Notes: generated from the sequence alone by a model not told the origin. A stretch of DNA of 25,798 nt from an uncultured Clostridia bacterium (GCA_934462945.1 CAKSJF010000033.1:1-25798); one strand, 5' to 3'; shown: positions 1-7,728, counted from the stretch's first letter. Program-made: numbers and translations.

Positions 1-210
1 CCGCGGTTCTGACCGTCCCCCGGACGGTCATTCATTGCCGCGCTGCCGCTTCGCTACCCTTTGCTCAAGGGAGCCATAAATAGTAAGTGCAAAAGGGATA
101 TTTACTGGATTTAATCTATATTTCGTCGAACGGCAATAATCGAAAATTCGCACTCGCTAACGGCTCCCTTGAGCAAAGGGAGCTGTCACGCAGTGACTGA
201 GGGATTGTCC
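1..210. repeat. Palindromic MITE-like element, copy A (left end outside window)
   Basis: This is one of four related copies; the others are at 7729-7884, 16007-16272 and 19693-19742. It starts inside the element. Its first ~75 bases match 16064-16136 of the complete copy almost base for base. It ends with the module CTCCCTTGAGCAAAGGGAG (hairpin), a GTCACgcaGTGAC stem and the terminal GACTGAGGGATTGTCC. The AT-rich centre differs from the copy at 16 kb. There is no coding capacity for a transposase, so a non-autonomous element is the likely class. It abuts the 3' end of the AraC gene and its hairpins could stop that transcript. Confidence 0.8.
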
Positions 211-214
211 CCCT

Positions 215-1045
215 TTATTGCAGTCCCTTCAAAAACTCCTTTGGAGAAACTCCCACCAACCTTTTAAACACCTTAGAAAAATACAGAGGATCGGAAAAGC
301 CGCACAGGGCGGAAATATCTTTCATACAGGTCACGTTTTTTTCCATCAGCGCGCAGGCATTCTGAATCCGGACGGTATTGATATACTGCCGGACGGTCAT
401 ATGCATATCGCGTTTAAAAACCGAAGAAATATAATTTTTATGATATGCACACGCCCGGCTCAAAAGCTCCAGCGACAGCGCCGGATTTTGCAGTTCGTCA
501 TCAATCATTTTTTTAATTTTCGGAACAATGCTCTCCTGATCCTTTGTTTCTTCTGCCGCTGATCTTTTTTCGATCGCCGAAAGTGTATATAAAAGCGTAC
601 TTTCCGAAATCATATCCAGATTTTTTTCATCTGCTAAAAAGAAAAACTGTTTCCAGGTTTCCAAAATCTCCGGACAGCCCGGAAAATACGAATGTCCGGC
701 ACAAATCCCGATCCGGTCTAACAGCATATATGCACGCACGCCCAGATAGCTGATATAAAAATACTGAAACTCCTCGCCCGATTCGATGGCATACGGAACA
801 GAGGGGAATGTGAAAAAAACATCCCCCGGCGCAAGCGGAAGCTTTCCTGCGGTGGTATGCAAAAATCCCTCTCCTGCCGTTACACAGTATGCCTTATAAA
901 GCGCGTCAATCCGAAAGCTGTCCGCATTCTGCGGTTCTGTTTCCAGCACAAAATGAACGGTGTTAATGACATCCGGTGCGGGCTCAAACGATACATATTT
1001 ACAAATATTTTCTCCGGACACTCCGCATCCCCCCAATTCCATCAT
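215..1045 (-). CDS. AraC family transcriptional regulator
   Basis: The product is a DNA-binding regulator with an N-terminal cupin-like sensing domain (a stretch like LPLAPGDVFFTFPSVPYAIE is typical) and a C-terminal double helix-turn-helix of AraC type. Visible in that part are LSLELLSRACAYHKNYISSV, then the second-helix motif DISALCGFSDPLYFSKVFKR and the closing GVSPKEF. Such proteins usually sense a sugar or related effector and activate nearby genes. The frame is open up to an ATG at 1126, but that codon lies in the dac stop hairpin and upstream of a plausible promoter. I use the ATG at 1045, which gives 276 residues, near family size. That ATG overlaps the predicted -10, so if that promoter is used the start must be further in, for example the GTG at 1021 behind a G-rich tract. 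No target operon is adjacent on its 3' side within the window. Confidence 0.85.
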   Translation of the reverse strand: MMELGGCGVSGENICKYVSFEPAPDVINTVHFVLETEPQNADSFRIDALYKAYCVTAGEGFLHTTAGKLPLAPGDVFFTFPSVPYAIESGEEFQYFYISYLGVRAYMLLDRIGICAGHSYFPGCPEILETWKQFFFLADEKNLDMISESTLLYTLSAIEKRSAAEETKDQESIVPKIKKMIDDELQNPALSLELLSRACAYHKNYISSVFKRDMHMTVRQYINTVRIQNACALMEKNVTCMKDISALCGFSDPLYFSKVFKRLVGVSPKEFLKGLQ

Positions 1046-1069
1046 AGCATAAGCTTCTTTAAAAAGCAA
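1041..1069 (-). promoter_or_regulatory. Possible sigma-A promoter for the AraC gene
   Basis: On the minus strand TTGCTT (1069-1064) is followed after 17 bases by TATGAT (1046-1041), with a TGC extension before the -10. It lies inside the long form of the AraC reading frame. If real, transcription begins near 1034 and the first in-frame ATGs are not translated. Confidence 0.45.
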
Positions 1070-1088
1070 GACTGTCTTATATTTTTCT

Positions 1089-1134
1089 GATAAGAAATGC
1101 AGACCGCATTGGTATACGGTCTGCATTTCTTATC
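1089..1134 (-). terminator. Perfect 18-bp inverted repeat over the dac stop codon
   Basis: GATAAGAAATGCAGACCG (1089-1106) and its exact reverse complement (1117-1134) are separated by 10 bases. The TAA stop of the carboxypeptidase gene (1130-1132) lies in one arm. On the minus strand the distal arm ends TTTCTTATC with no separate U-run, so it is a stable 3' hairpin with probable rather than certain intrinsic termination. Confidence 0.6.
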
Positions 1135-2512
1135 GTCCGTTATAGCGTGCGCGGCTGCGTTTTCTGCGGCGCTTTTTCCGGCGGTTTGACCGGATCATCA
1201 AAACAAGCAGAATCAGCGCGATCAGGGAAATCCACAGAATCGGACTGGTGATCACCTTCACCACAATATGAATTGCGGCAAGGATATAATCCTTTTCCAC
1301 ATCATTGGTTGCTACTAATCCAACAATACTTAATTCTTTTCCCTGATAGGAGTAGACAATTTCGCCCAGATGATCGCCTTTTTGAATCGGCGCCCGGATA
1401 TTCTCAGGAAGATGCGGTTCTGCTGTGATGTCCTCTACGCTGACATCCTTTGGGAGCAGCTTTTCAATTGTCTGCTCCGGTGTTAAGGCAACGCGCGTCT
1501 GATTCTTTGCCTCATACACCACAGAGTCAGCCACAACATCTCCATTTACGGCAATTTGGCAATAATGATAATTGTTAAATACCCATTCAAACAGATTTTT
1601 TGAATCCACAAAGGAATATGCGCCGTCTCCGGAGTTCAGATTCGTTGCATTCATCACAACGCAAATCAGCTCCATGTCATCCTTGGTTGCTGCGGAAACT
1701 AAACAGTTTCCTGCCTCGTCGGTAAATCCGGTTTTAATTCCGATTGCATATTTATAGAAAAGCTTTGTATTCCGGTAACGGCTGATTAAGTGATTGGTGC
1801 TGGATAAAACGCGCTCCTCCTGGTACTTGTTTGTGGGCGGAATCCGGTAAAGCCCGGTGCTGACAATTTTCCGGAACATCTCATTCTGCATTGCATACCG
1901 CGCAAGGACTGCCATATCCTCTGCTGTGGTATAGTGGTTATCATCATGAAATCCGTGTGCATTTGCGAAATGCGTGTTCGTCATTCCAAGTTCTGCGGCT
2001 TTCTGATTCATCATATCCACAAATCCCTGCAAGCTGCCCCCAATGTGTACGCCGATTACATTTGCCGCGTCGTTGGCAGAATACACGAGCATACCGTATA
2101 ATAGCTGCTCTAAGGTCAATTCCTCTCCCACCAGGATTCCCATATGGGAATGCTTGATGGTGATCGGATCAATTGCTTCGTGTGTTGCGGTGACCGTATC
2201 GGTCAGCGTTCCATGCTCCAAAGCCAAAATCGCGGTCATGATTTTTGTGGTGGATGCTGGGTAAACCTTTTCACTCTTATTCTTTTCAAACAGAATTTCC
2301 CCGGTTTTCCGGTCCATTAAAAGCGCAGCCTGACAATGCAGGGTCACGCCGTTTGCCTCGGTAGTTTCCTTTGCCTTTAGCTCTTTTTCCTTTTCTGAAA
2401 GCGTCTCCTCCGCAACCGGACTGGGCGAGGGTGAGGGTGACGCTGCCGGCTCTGCAAAAACAGGACAGACAAGCGCAAGCGCTAAAAACAAGGAAATGAT
2501 ATATCGTTTCAT
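1130..2512 (-). CDS. D-alanyl-D-alanine carboxypeptidase (DacF/PBP5-like)
   Basis: This is a serine peptidase of family S11 that trims the terminal D-Ala from peptidoglycan stem peptides outside the membrane. All three active-site motifs are present: S87-T-T-K90, S145-A-N147 and K260-T-G262. The N-terminus is a signal peptide (MKRYIISLFLALALVCPVFA, cleavage likely after A20), followed by an unusual (Ser-Pro) run and a charged helix up to about residue 55. The catalytic domain spans about 56-300 and a PBP5-like beta-rich domain about 325-415. A C-terminal membrane segment (about ISPILWISLIALILLVLMI-like) is followed by a strongly basic tail. That true transmembrane anchor, rather than an amphipathic helix, resembles clostridial DacF-type enzymes. 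GGAG lies 6 bases before the ATG, and a strong promoter lies at 2639-2611. The gene is monocistronic, with the hairpin at its stop codon. Confidence 0.93.
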   Translation of the reverse strand: MKRYIISLFLALALVCPVFAEPAASPSPSPSPVAEETLSEKEKELKAKETTEANGVTLHCQAALLMDRKTGEILFEKNKSEKVYPASTTKIMTAILALEHGTLTDTVTATHEAIDPITIKHSHMGILVGEELTLEQLLYGMLVYSANDAANVIGVHIGGSLQGFVDMMNQKAAELGMTNTHFANAHGFHDDNHYTTAEDMAVLARYAMQNEMFRKIVSTGLYRIPPTNKYQEERVLSSTNHLISRYRNTKLFYKYAIGIKTGFTDEAGNCLVSAATKDDMELICVVMNATNLNSGDGAYSFVDSKNLFEWVFNNYHYCQIAVNGDVVADSVVYEAKNQTRVALTPEQTIEKLLPKDVSVEDITAEPHLPENIRAPIQKGDHLGEIVYSYQGKELSIVGLVATNDVEKDYILAAIHIVVKVITSPILWISLIALILLVLMIRSNRRKKRRRKRSRARYNGR

Positions 2513-2610
2513 AGCTTACTCCATTCTAAGTATTTATTTGCAGAAAATGCAATAACAAAAATCTAATATGCTGCCTTATTCTATTATCGTAATTTTTTTG
2601 TAATAATATT

Positions 2611-2639
2611 ATTATACCGGAAATTTTGTATGATTGCAA
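2611..2639 (-). promoter_or_regulatory. Sigma-A promoter of the carboxypeptidase gene
   Basis: Minus strand TTGCAA (2639-2634), a 17-base spacer and TATAAT (2616-2611). The start codon is about 100 bases downstream. The untranslated leader between them is AT-rich and shows no obvious riboswitch fold. Confidence 0.75.
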
Positions 2640-2701
2640 GACCTTTTTAGAATAATTTCAAATATATCTGCTAAATTGTCAGTATTTGACGGCAGTGTGC
2701 A

Positions 2702-2726
2702 CGGGCGGATTATATCCGCCCCTACG
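2702..2726. repeat. Single half-unit of the GGGCGGAT...ATCCGCCC repeat
   Basis: CGGGCGGATTATATCCGCCC followed by CTACG matches one half of the 72-bp core found at 8815-8886 and 16401-16472, with A/T changed at one centre position. It is itself a palindrome around TATA. It lies between two divergent genes (dac and the ATP-grasp gene) and is not part of either promoter. Confidence 0.75.
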
Positions 2727-2790
2727 GATTTTTACCGAAATTCAAAAAAAATATCTCATTCAAAAGCCGCGTTTATTTTTGTCGGACTTC

Positions 2791-2819
2791 TTGCAATTTT
2801 TAGAAAAACATGCTATAAT
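2791..2819 (+). promoter_or_regulatory. Sigma-A promoter of the ligase-racemase operon
   Basis: TTGCAA (2791-2796), 17 bases, then TATAAT (2814-2819) with an extended TGC directly before it. The start codon at 2850 is about 24 bases after the expected transcription start, so the leader is short and contains only the ribosome site. Confidence 0.8.
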
Positions 2820-2849
2820 GAAAGCAATTGAATAGAAAGAGGGATTAGG

Positions 2850-4067
2850 ATGAAATTCACAGAAGCCGAGTTTATTCCGGTTTTGTTTGGAAACGATATT
2901 AATGTATATAGCGTTGCGCGTGCGTTCTATGAGCGGTACGGCGTGCAGAGCAAGGGTTTTGGTAAGGCGGCTAAGGGAACATGCTATTTAAGTCAGCTGA
3001 TTGATTTTACGGCTGTTCCGGGGCTGGACGAGCAGAAAACCTTTGTCAAAACGGTGAACGATTTTGCAGAAAAGCATCAGGATAAAGCCATTTTAGCCAT
3101 TGGCTGCGGTGATAATTATGTCAAATGTCTGGCGCAGAATCAGGGCGAATTTTCTGCAAATGTAATTGCGCCGTATGCTGACTACGATTTTTTAGAGGGT
3201 CTGATGGATAAGGAAAAATTCTATGCGCTTTGCGAAAAGCATGGGATTGACTATCCGAAAACGGTCATCTGCACACAGGAAAACCGGAACGATCTGGAGC
3301 TTCCGTTTGGTGCGCCCTATATCATCAAGCCTGCAAACCAGGTGATGTATTACCGTCATAAATTTGAGGGACAGAAGAAGGTATTCTGCGCTGAATCGGA
3401 GCAGGAATTGAGAACCATTCTCCGGAAAACGTATGAGGCAGGCTATACCGACCATATGATCATCCAGGATTTTCTCCCGGGTGACGATACCTACATGCGC
3501 GTTTTAACCGGATATGCCGACCGGAATGCCAAGGTGAAAATGATGTGCTTAGGACATGTTCTCTTAGAGGAGCATACCCCCTATGGAATCGGAAATCATG
3601 CGGTGATTATCACTGAGTATGAGGAAAAACTGATGATGAAATTTAAAAAGCTTTTGGAGGAAATCCACTATGTCGGCTTCTTTAATTTCGATATCAAGTT
3701 TGATGAGAGAGACGGGAAATATAAGGTTTTTGAAATTAATACACGTCAGGGACGGAGTAATTTTTATGTCACCGGATCTGGGCATAATATTGCGCGCTGC
3801 TATGTGGAGGATTATGTGCACCACCGCGAGCTGGCAGAGGATTTTGCAAAGAATGAATACCTCTGGATGGTTGTTCCGAAAGGGGTTGCATTCCGCTATG
3901 CGCCTGCCTATAAGGATCGGATGAAACGGCTGATCCGGGAGAAAAAGTATGTCAATCCGCTGTTTTTCAAAGAGGATCGCGCCCCGGGCAGAATGTTCCG
4001 TCTTTATAAATCGCAGCTGGGACATTACTATAAATTCCATAAATATTTAAAGAAACCGGAGAAATAA
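2850..4067 (+). CDS. ATP-grasp carboxylate-amine ligase, D-aspartate ligase type
   Basis: The 405-residue protein opens like the D-aspartate ligase (Asl) and carboxylate-amine ligase group, with FIPVLFGNDINVYSVARAFY. The ATP-grasp fold follows: a DKEKFYALCEKHGIDYPKT segment (about 118-137), the phosphate-loop and lysine region PFGAPYIIKPANQVMYYR, the IIQDFLPGDDTYMRVLTGY strand pair, and the Mg-binding end FFNFDIKFDERDGKYKVFEI-NTRQGRSN (about 272-302). Enzymes of this type activate the beta-carboxylate of D-Asp and join it to the lysine of the peptidoglycan precursor. The next gene, an Asp/Glu racemase 2 bases downstream, would supply D-Asp, as in the Enterococcus faecium asl-racD arrangement known from the literature. 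The family member and the pairing are well supported; the exact substrate is inferred. Another cytosolic amide-forming role remains possible. Confidence 0.82.
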   Translation: MKFTEAEFIPVLFGNDINVYSVARAFYERYGVQSKGFGKAAKGTCYLSQLIDFTAVPGLDEQKTFVKTVNDFAEKHQDKAILAIGCGDNYVKCLAQNQGEFSANVIAPYADYDFLEGLMDKEKFYALCEKHGIDYPKTVICTQENRNDLELPFGAPYIIKPANQVMYYRHKFEGQKKVFCAESEQELRTILRKTYEAGYTDHMIIQDFLPGDDTYMRVLTGYADRNAKVKMMCLGHVLLEEHTPYGIGNHAVIITEYEEKLMMKFKKLLEEIHYVGFFNFDIKFDERDGKYKVFEINTRQGRSNFYVTGSGHNIARCYVEDYVHHRELAEDFAKNEYLWMVVPKGVAFRYAPAYKDRMKRLIREKKYVNPLFFKEDRAPGRMFRLYKSQLGHYYKFHKYLKKPEK

Positions 4068-4069
4068 GG

Positions 4070-4765
4070 ATGAAAAAATTAGGAATAATCGGCGGCATGG
4101 GGCCGCTTGCCAGTCAGCTTTTGTATCGGGAAATCACCGAGCATACAAAAGCCTCCTGCGATCAGGAGCATATTGATATGATTCTTTTGAGCCATGCCAG
4201 TATGCCGGATCGGACGGGCGCAATCCTGTCCGGGGATACGGAGCATGTTTTTCGCCTGCTTTCGGAGGATGCAAAAATGCTCGAAAAAAACGGCATGGGC
4301 GCAATTGCCATCCCTTGCAACACCTCGCATTATTTTTGGGACAAGCTGCAAGGGGAGGTTTCTGTTCCGGTGATTCATATGGTGCGCAAAACCGTTCTGA
4401 CCGCAAAAGAGCAGGGCAGAAAAAAACTTGGAATTCTTGCCACCGACGGAACAATTCTGACCGGTGTGTATGAAAAAGAATGTCAGGCTGCCGGAGTGGA
4501 ATATTTTAAACCGAATCCGGAAATTCAAAAGCTTGTGATGAAAATTATCTACGAACAGATCAAATGCGGACTGCCGGGCAGCAGAGAGGATTTTGCAAAA
4601 ATTGACGCATATTTAAAGGAAAACGGCTGTGATGCTGGAATCCTTGCCTGCACCGAGCTTTCCTGCTATCGCAGACAGGAGCATTTGCAGGATTTCTATA
4701 TCGACGCCCTTTCCGTTCTCTGCCGCGAAGCAATTACCATCTGTGGTGCTGTTTATCAGGAGTAA
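4070..4765 (+). CDS. Aspartate/glutamate racemase family protein (likely aspartate racemase)
   Basis: This is a PLP-independent two-cysteine racemase of 231 residues, typical for the family. The N-terminus GIIGGMGPLAS is the family signature. The two catalytic cysteines are C83 in AIPCNTSHY and C194 in GILACTELS, which act as the two acid-base residues. MGPLAS followed by the IPCNTSH motif fits aspartate rather than glutamate racemases. The start overlaps AAGG in the tail of the upstream gene (TAA at 4065-4067, ATG at 4070), so translation is probably coupled with the ATP-grasp ligase. Together they form a D-Asp supply and attachment pair. No terminator follows directly. The next signal on this side is the minus-strand tRNA terminator. 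Confidence 0.87.
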   Translation: MKKLGIIGGMGPLASQLLYREITEHTKASCDQEHIDMILLSHASMPDRTGAILSGDTEHVFRLLSEDAKMLEKNGMGAIAIPCNTSHYFWDKLQGEVSVPVIHMVRKTVLTAKEQGRKKLGILATDGTILTGVYEKECQAAGVEYFKPNPEIQKLVMKIIYEQIKCGLPGSREDFAKIDAYLKENGCDAGILACTELSCYRRQEHLQDFYIDALSVLCREAITICGAVYQE

Positions 4766-4833
4766 CGGGGTGACAAATTGTTGGAAAAGAAAAGTCGGAA
4801 TGACGGAGTGTATGACTGATTTTTTTATGCAAT

Positions 4834-4866
4834 AAAAAAATCGGAATGGAGCGTAGTCCATTCCGA
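4834..4866 (-). terminator. Rho-independent terminator of tRNA-Thr
   Basis: TCGGAATGGA (4841-4850) and TCCATTCCGA (4857-4866) form a 10-bp stem with a 6-base loop. On the minus strand it is followed by seven T residues (4840-4834). It sits 2 bases past the CCA end of the tRNA. Confidence 0.88.
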
Positions 4867-4868
4867 CG

Positions 4869-4944
4869 TGGAGCTGACAACCGGAATCGAACCGGTGACC
4901 TCTACACTACCAATGTAGTGCTCTACCTTCTGAGCTATGTCAGC
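4869..4944 (-). tRNA. tRNA-Thr (anticodon GGT)
   Basis: Read on the minus strand it folds as a complete 76-base cloverleaf. The acceptor stem is GCTGACA/TGTCAGC, the D stem GCTC/GAGC and the anticodon stem CTACA/TGTAG, with loop TTGGTAG giving anticodon GGT (reads ACC and ACU). The T stem is ACCGG/CCGGT with TTCGATT. The discriminator is T, followed by an encoded CCA. It has its own promoter and terminator and stands alone between protein genes. Confidence 0.96.
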
Positions 4945-4955
4945 ACAACATCATT

Positions 4956-4984
4956 ATTATAAATGATTTTTTTCATTTTGTCAA
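4956..4984 (-). promoter_or_regulatory. Sigma-A promoter of tRNA-Thr
   Basis: Minus strand TTGACA (4984-4979), 17 bases, then TATAAT (4961-4956). This is an exact consensus match, placed 12 bases before the mature 5' end of the tRNA. Confidence 0.88.
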
Positions 4985-5041
4985 GGGGTAAATGCAAAAA
5001 AACTGCTGTAAAGTGAAAAAAAAATTATATTTTCTTTAATT

Positions 5042-5938
5042 TTAAGAAAATTTTGCATCTGATTCCTCCATCATCGCCTTAATGGAAAGTGCGTATTCGG
5101 TTGGGGTCATATGCACAAACCGTTTAAACTGCCGGGAAAAATAATGAATCCCGGAATAACCTAAAATTTCAGATATCTGCGTGATGTTGTAATGATCTTC
5201 ACGCAGATATTTTTTTGCCGCGTCTATTTTCATGCGTGAGAAATATTCAATCGCACCCATGGAAAAGCTCTCGCGGAACATATTTTCAATGGCGGTGCGG
5301 TTAGTTCCGCTGTATTCGGTCAGATCCCGGAGGGTGATATTTTCGGAAAGATGATCTGACATATAGCCGAGAATCCGTCCTAATACGCTGTTGAAATATT
5401 TCTCGTATGGAGAAGCTTTTTGACCGGGGCGCGGCGCGTTTCTAAGAAAGGAAAGCAGGAGATTTGAAAGACAAATCCGGATCATCTGTTCTGCGCCGGG
5501 GAGGGCGTTTTTCCGGCGCGTCAGAAATTTGGTGTCCGGATTATCCAGCGGTGTGGAAAATGCGTTCTGGTATTCTGCAATCATCCGGGAAATCAGCCGC
5601 TTTTCCTCCTGACCGGCAAACAGCCGTTTTTTTCGGAAAAAGGACATTGCCGGGGAGGTGCAGGCAAAGGAAATGACCGCAATATTCGGTGCGGTTTCGC
5701 CGTCGGCATACAGTCTGTGCCATTCGTTCGGTTCGTGAAAAAGAATTTCCCCCTGCTTTAAAAGATAATCCTGTTCCTCCGCACAGGCATGAATTTCTCC
5801 GCGGTCTACATATACCATTTCCCAAAAATCGTGCCGTTCCCCGCGAAAGGTATACTGCTTTGAAAATTCGTAATAATGAATGGTGTAAAGTTTTTGAATC
5901 GTCAGAGTATCTTTTAAGCGTACACCGGTATAGTCCAT
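5042..5938 (-). CDS. AraC family transcriptional regulator
   Basis: An N-terminal cupin domain (about 10-90) contains the characteristic HDFWEMVYVDRGEIHACAEE and GEILFHEPNEWHRLYADGE, i.e. beta strands with histidines. The linker is followed by a C-terminal AraC DNA-binding domain (about 200-290) with NITLRDLTEYSGTNRTAIE and ISEILGYSGIHYFSRQFKR, ending MTPTEY. The frame has ATGs at 5947 and 5938. AGGAG at 5952-5948 touches the first and lies 9 bases before the second, so 5938 (298 residues) is preferred. It is divergent from the DUF4091 gene, with a cluster of TGCA boxes between them. By analogy with other carbohydrate loci it probably activates that gene in response to a sugar. The ligand cannot be read from the sequence. 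Confidence 0.9.
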   Translation of the reverse strand: MDYTGVRLKDTLTIQKLYTIHYYEFSKQYTFRGERHDFWEMVYVDRGEIHACAEEQDYLLKQGEILFHEPNEWHRLYADGETAPNIAVISFACTSPAMSFFRKKRLFAGQEEKRLISRMIAEYQNAFSTPLDNPDTKFLTRRKNALPGAEQMIRICLSNLLLSFLRNAPRPGQKASPYEKYFNSVLGRILGYMSDHLSENITLRDLTEYSGTNRTAIENMFRESFSMGAIEYFSRMKIDAAKKYLREDHYNITQISEILGYSGIHYFSRQFKRFVHMTPTEYALSIKAMMEESDAKFS

Positions 5939-5962
5939 TTTTATCATCTCCTGTTTTTTTAT

Positions 5963-5991
5963 ATTGTATCATAAATACTGCAAGGCTGCAA
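5963..5991 (-). promoter_or_regulatory. Sigma-A promoter of the AraC gene at 5.9 kb
   Basis: Minus strand TTGCAG (5991-5986), 17 bases, then TACAAT (5968-5963). The AGGAG ribosome site follows within about 15 bases. The -35 overlaps one of the TGCA boxes of the shared control region, which suggests autoregulation. Confidence 0.65.
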
Positions 5992-6036
5992 GTGTTTTTT
6001 TGTACGATTGTGCAAAACAAAGTGCAGAATGTGCAA
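5978..6036. promoter_or_regulatory. TGCA-box cluster, probable AraC operator
   Basis: Within 59 bases five copies of a TGCA-centred box occur: CTGCAA at 5978 and 5986, TGCAAA at 6011, TGCAG at 6023 and TGCAAA at 6032. Three of them carry GTGCA, at 6010, 6022 and 6031. The cluster ends about 22 bases before a TATGAT (6059-6064) that lacks a recognisable -35, which is the layout expected for a class II activator. It covers the -35 of the divergent regulator gene. The role is inferred. Confidence 0.5.
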
Positions 6037-6094
6037 ATACATTTTCTCAAAATAGGATTATGATAGAGATAAGAAATGAATAAGGAGGATGATT

Positions 6095-7723
6095 ATGCCG
6101 AGTATACATATGCAAGCAGTTTCATCATTAGAAAAAATCTTTCCGGAGCATACGCTAAAAGCGCCGCGGTTTGATCGGGCAAGCTGTCTTTTAGGAGAAA
6201 TTTTCTCTTATCAGATTGCATTTTCCGGCAATAACTTTTTCGGAACAAGACGTTCTAAAATTACCGTTACATCCGATTTGGAAATCGAAATTTATGATGT
6301 GGATACCGTTCCGGTCAATATGCCGTCCTTTATGACGGAATACGACAACGGCTATTTAGTGCGTGATGCGGCTGTCATTCCGGATTTACTGTCCCCATCG
6401 GACGGCACAGCGGCTGTTTCCGGATATTATTATAAGGCGCTTTGGATTCGGGTGAAAACAAACGCGGATACCAAGCCGGGGATTCATACCATCAAAATTT
6501 CTCTGGAGAGTGACGAGGGAGACAGGGCGGAAAATGTATTTACCCTAAAGGTACTTCCGGTAAAGCTGCCAAAGCAAAAACTGCTCTTTACAGAATGGCT
6601 GCACTGCGACTGTATTTCGTCCTATTACGGATTAGAGCCGCTTTCGGAAAAGCACTGGGACTATCTTAAAAAGTTTGTGCGTATGGCACGGGAAAACGGG
6701 ATTAACATGCTGTTGACTCCGGTTTTCACACCGCCGTTAGATACGAAAATCGACGCAGAGCGTCCGACAGTGCAGCTTGTGGATGTTTCTTATGCAGACG
6801 GAGTGTATACCTTTGGTTTTTCCAAACTCGACCGCTGGCTTGCACTTTGCAGGGAGTGCGGAATTGAGTATATTGAGGTTTCGCATCTTTTCTCGCAGTG
6901 GGGTGCATACCACACTCCGAAAATTGTGGTGCATGAAAACGGGAGGGACATAAAAAAATTCGGTTGGCAGACGGATTCTCTCTCGGAGGAATATCGGGAT
7001 TTCCTGTCACAGCTGTTGCCGGTTCTGACTGACTATTTTAGAAAGAACTGGGATCCGAAAAAGGTTTATTTTCATCTTTCGGATGAGCCAAACCAGGAGC
7101 AGATAGAACGCTACGGAGAAATCAGTCGTTTTTTCAAGCCGCTTTTGGGAGAGTTTCCGCTGATGGACGCATTGTCCGACTATGAAATTTACGAAAAGGG
7201 TTATGTTTCTGCGCCGGTTTCCTCCACGCGTACCATTGACGAATTTATCCGCCACGGTGCAAAAAATCTCTGGGCATATTATTGCTGCGGAGAGGGGAGA
7301 GAAAATTTAAGCAACCGCTTTATTGCAATGCCGTCCTGCCGAAACCGTGTGATGGGCGCGCAGCTTTACAAATTCGATATTAAGGGATTTCTGCATTGGG
7401 GGTATAATTTCTATTATTCGCAGTATTCCACAAAGCTTGTGAATCCGTTTGTGGTAAATGATGCAGACGGCGGATTCCCGGCAGGAGATTCGTTTTCGGT
7501 TTATCCCGGTTCGGACGGCCCGCTGCCGTCGCTCCGGCTGTTTGTCTTTTATGATGCTTTGCAGGATTTATCTGCTTTGCAGCTTTTGGAGGAACTGACC
7601 GACCGCGAAACCGCCGAGAGTGCAATCGGCTATCCGATCACCTTTAAAGACTATCCCCAGACAGCAGATTTTGTGCTTTCGGCAAGAGAAAGAGTCAATG
7701 ACTTGATTGAAAAAAATATATAA
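6095..7723 (+). CDS. DUF4091 domain protein, glycoside hydrolase-like
   Basis: The 542-residue protein has no signal peptide. Residues about 1-150 are beta-rich (FTLKVLPVKLPKQKL closes a beta-sandwich). From TEWLHCDCISSYYGLEP onward comes a TIM-barrel-like region, with HWDYLKKFVRMARENGINM and the acidic motif HLSDEP (D330-E331-P332), the likely catalytic site. The DUF4091 hallmarks NLWAYYCCGEG and GFLHWGYNFY follow, with a C-terminal FYDALQDLSALQLLEEL helix. DUF4091 proteins occur in polysaccharide-use loci and are placed in glycosidase clans, but the substrate of this one is unknown. ATG 6095 is chosen because AAGGAGG (6082-6088) is 6 bases before it and touches the alternative at 6089. The protein is cytoplasmic, so it would act on imported oligosaccharides. 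The divergent AraC gene is the probable regulator. Confidence 0.85.
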   Translation: MPSIHMQAVSSLEKIFPEHTLKAPRFDRASCLLGEIFSYQIAFSGNNFFGTRRSKITVTSDLEIEIYDVDTVPVNMPSFMTEYDNGYLVRDAAVIPDLLSPSDGTAAVSGYYYKALWIRVKTNADTKPGIHTIKISLESDEGDRAENVFTLKVLPVKLPKQKLLFTEWLHCDCISSYYGLEPLSEKHWDYLKKFVRMARENGINMLLTPVFTPPLDTKIDAERPTVQLVDVSYADGVYTFGFSKLDRWLALCRECGIEYIEVSHLFSQWGAYHTPKIVVHENGRDIKKFGWQTDSLSEEYRDFLSQLLPVLTDYFRKNWDPKKVYFHLSDEPNQEQIERYGEISRFFKPLLGEFPLMDALSDYEIYEKGYVSAPVSSTRTIDEFIRHGAKNLWAYYCCGEGRENLSNRFIAMPSCRNRVMGAQLYKFDIKGFLHWGYNFYYSQYSTKLVNPFVVNDADGGFPAGDSFSVYPGSDGPLPSLRLFVFYDALQDLSALQLLEELTDRETAESAIGYPITFKDYPQTADFVLSARERVNDLIEKNI

Positions 7724-7728
7724 TTTGA

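Noticed and set aside
1..210. CRISPR array
   Set aside because: The repeats here and elsewhere are dispersed palindromes with unique long flanks, not short direct repeats with regular spacers; no cas gene is present.
3564..4040. 158-residue minus-strand frame inside the ATP-grasp gene
   Set aside because: It mirrors the codon pattern of the real gene, has no ribosome site and shows no recognisable domain.
2850..4067. D-Ala-D-Ala ligase or carbamoyl-phosphate synthase
   Set aside because: The opening motif and the 405-residue single ATP-grasp layout differ from both, and the neighbouring racemase is of the Asp/Glu type, not an alanine racemase.
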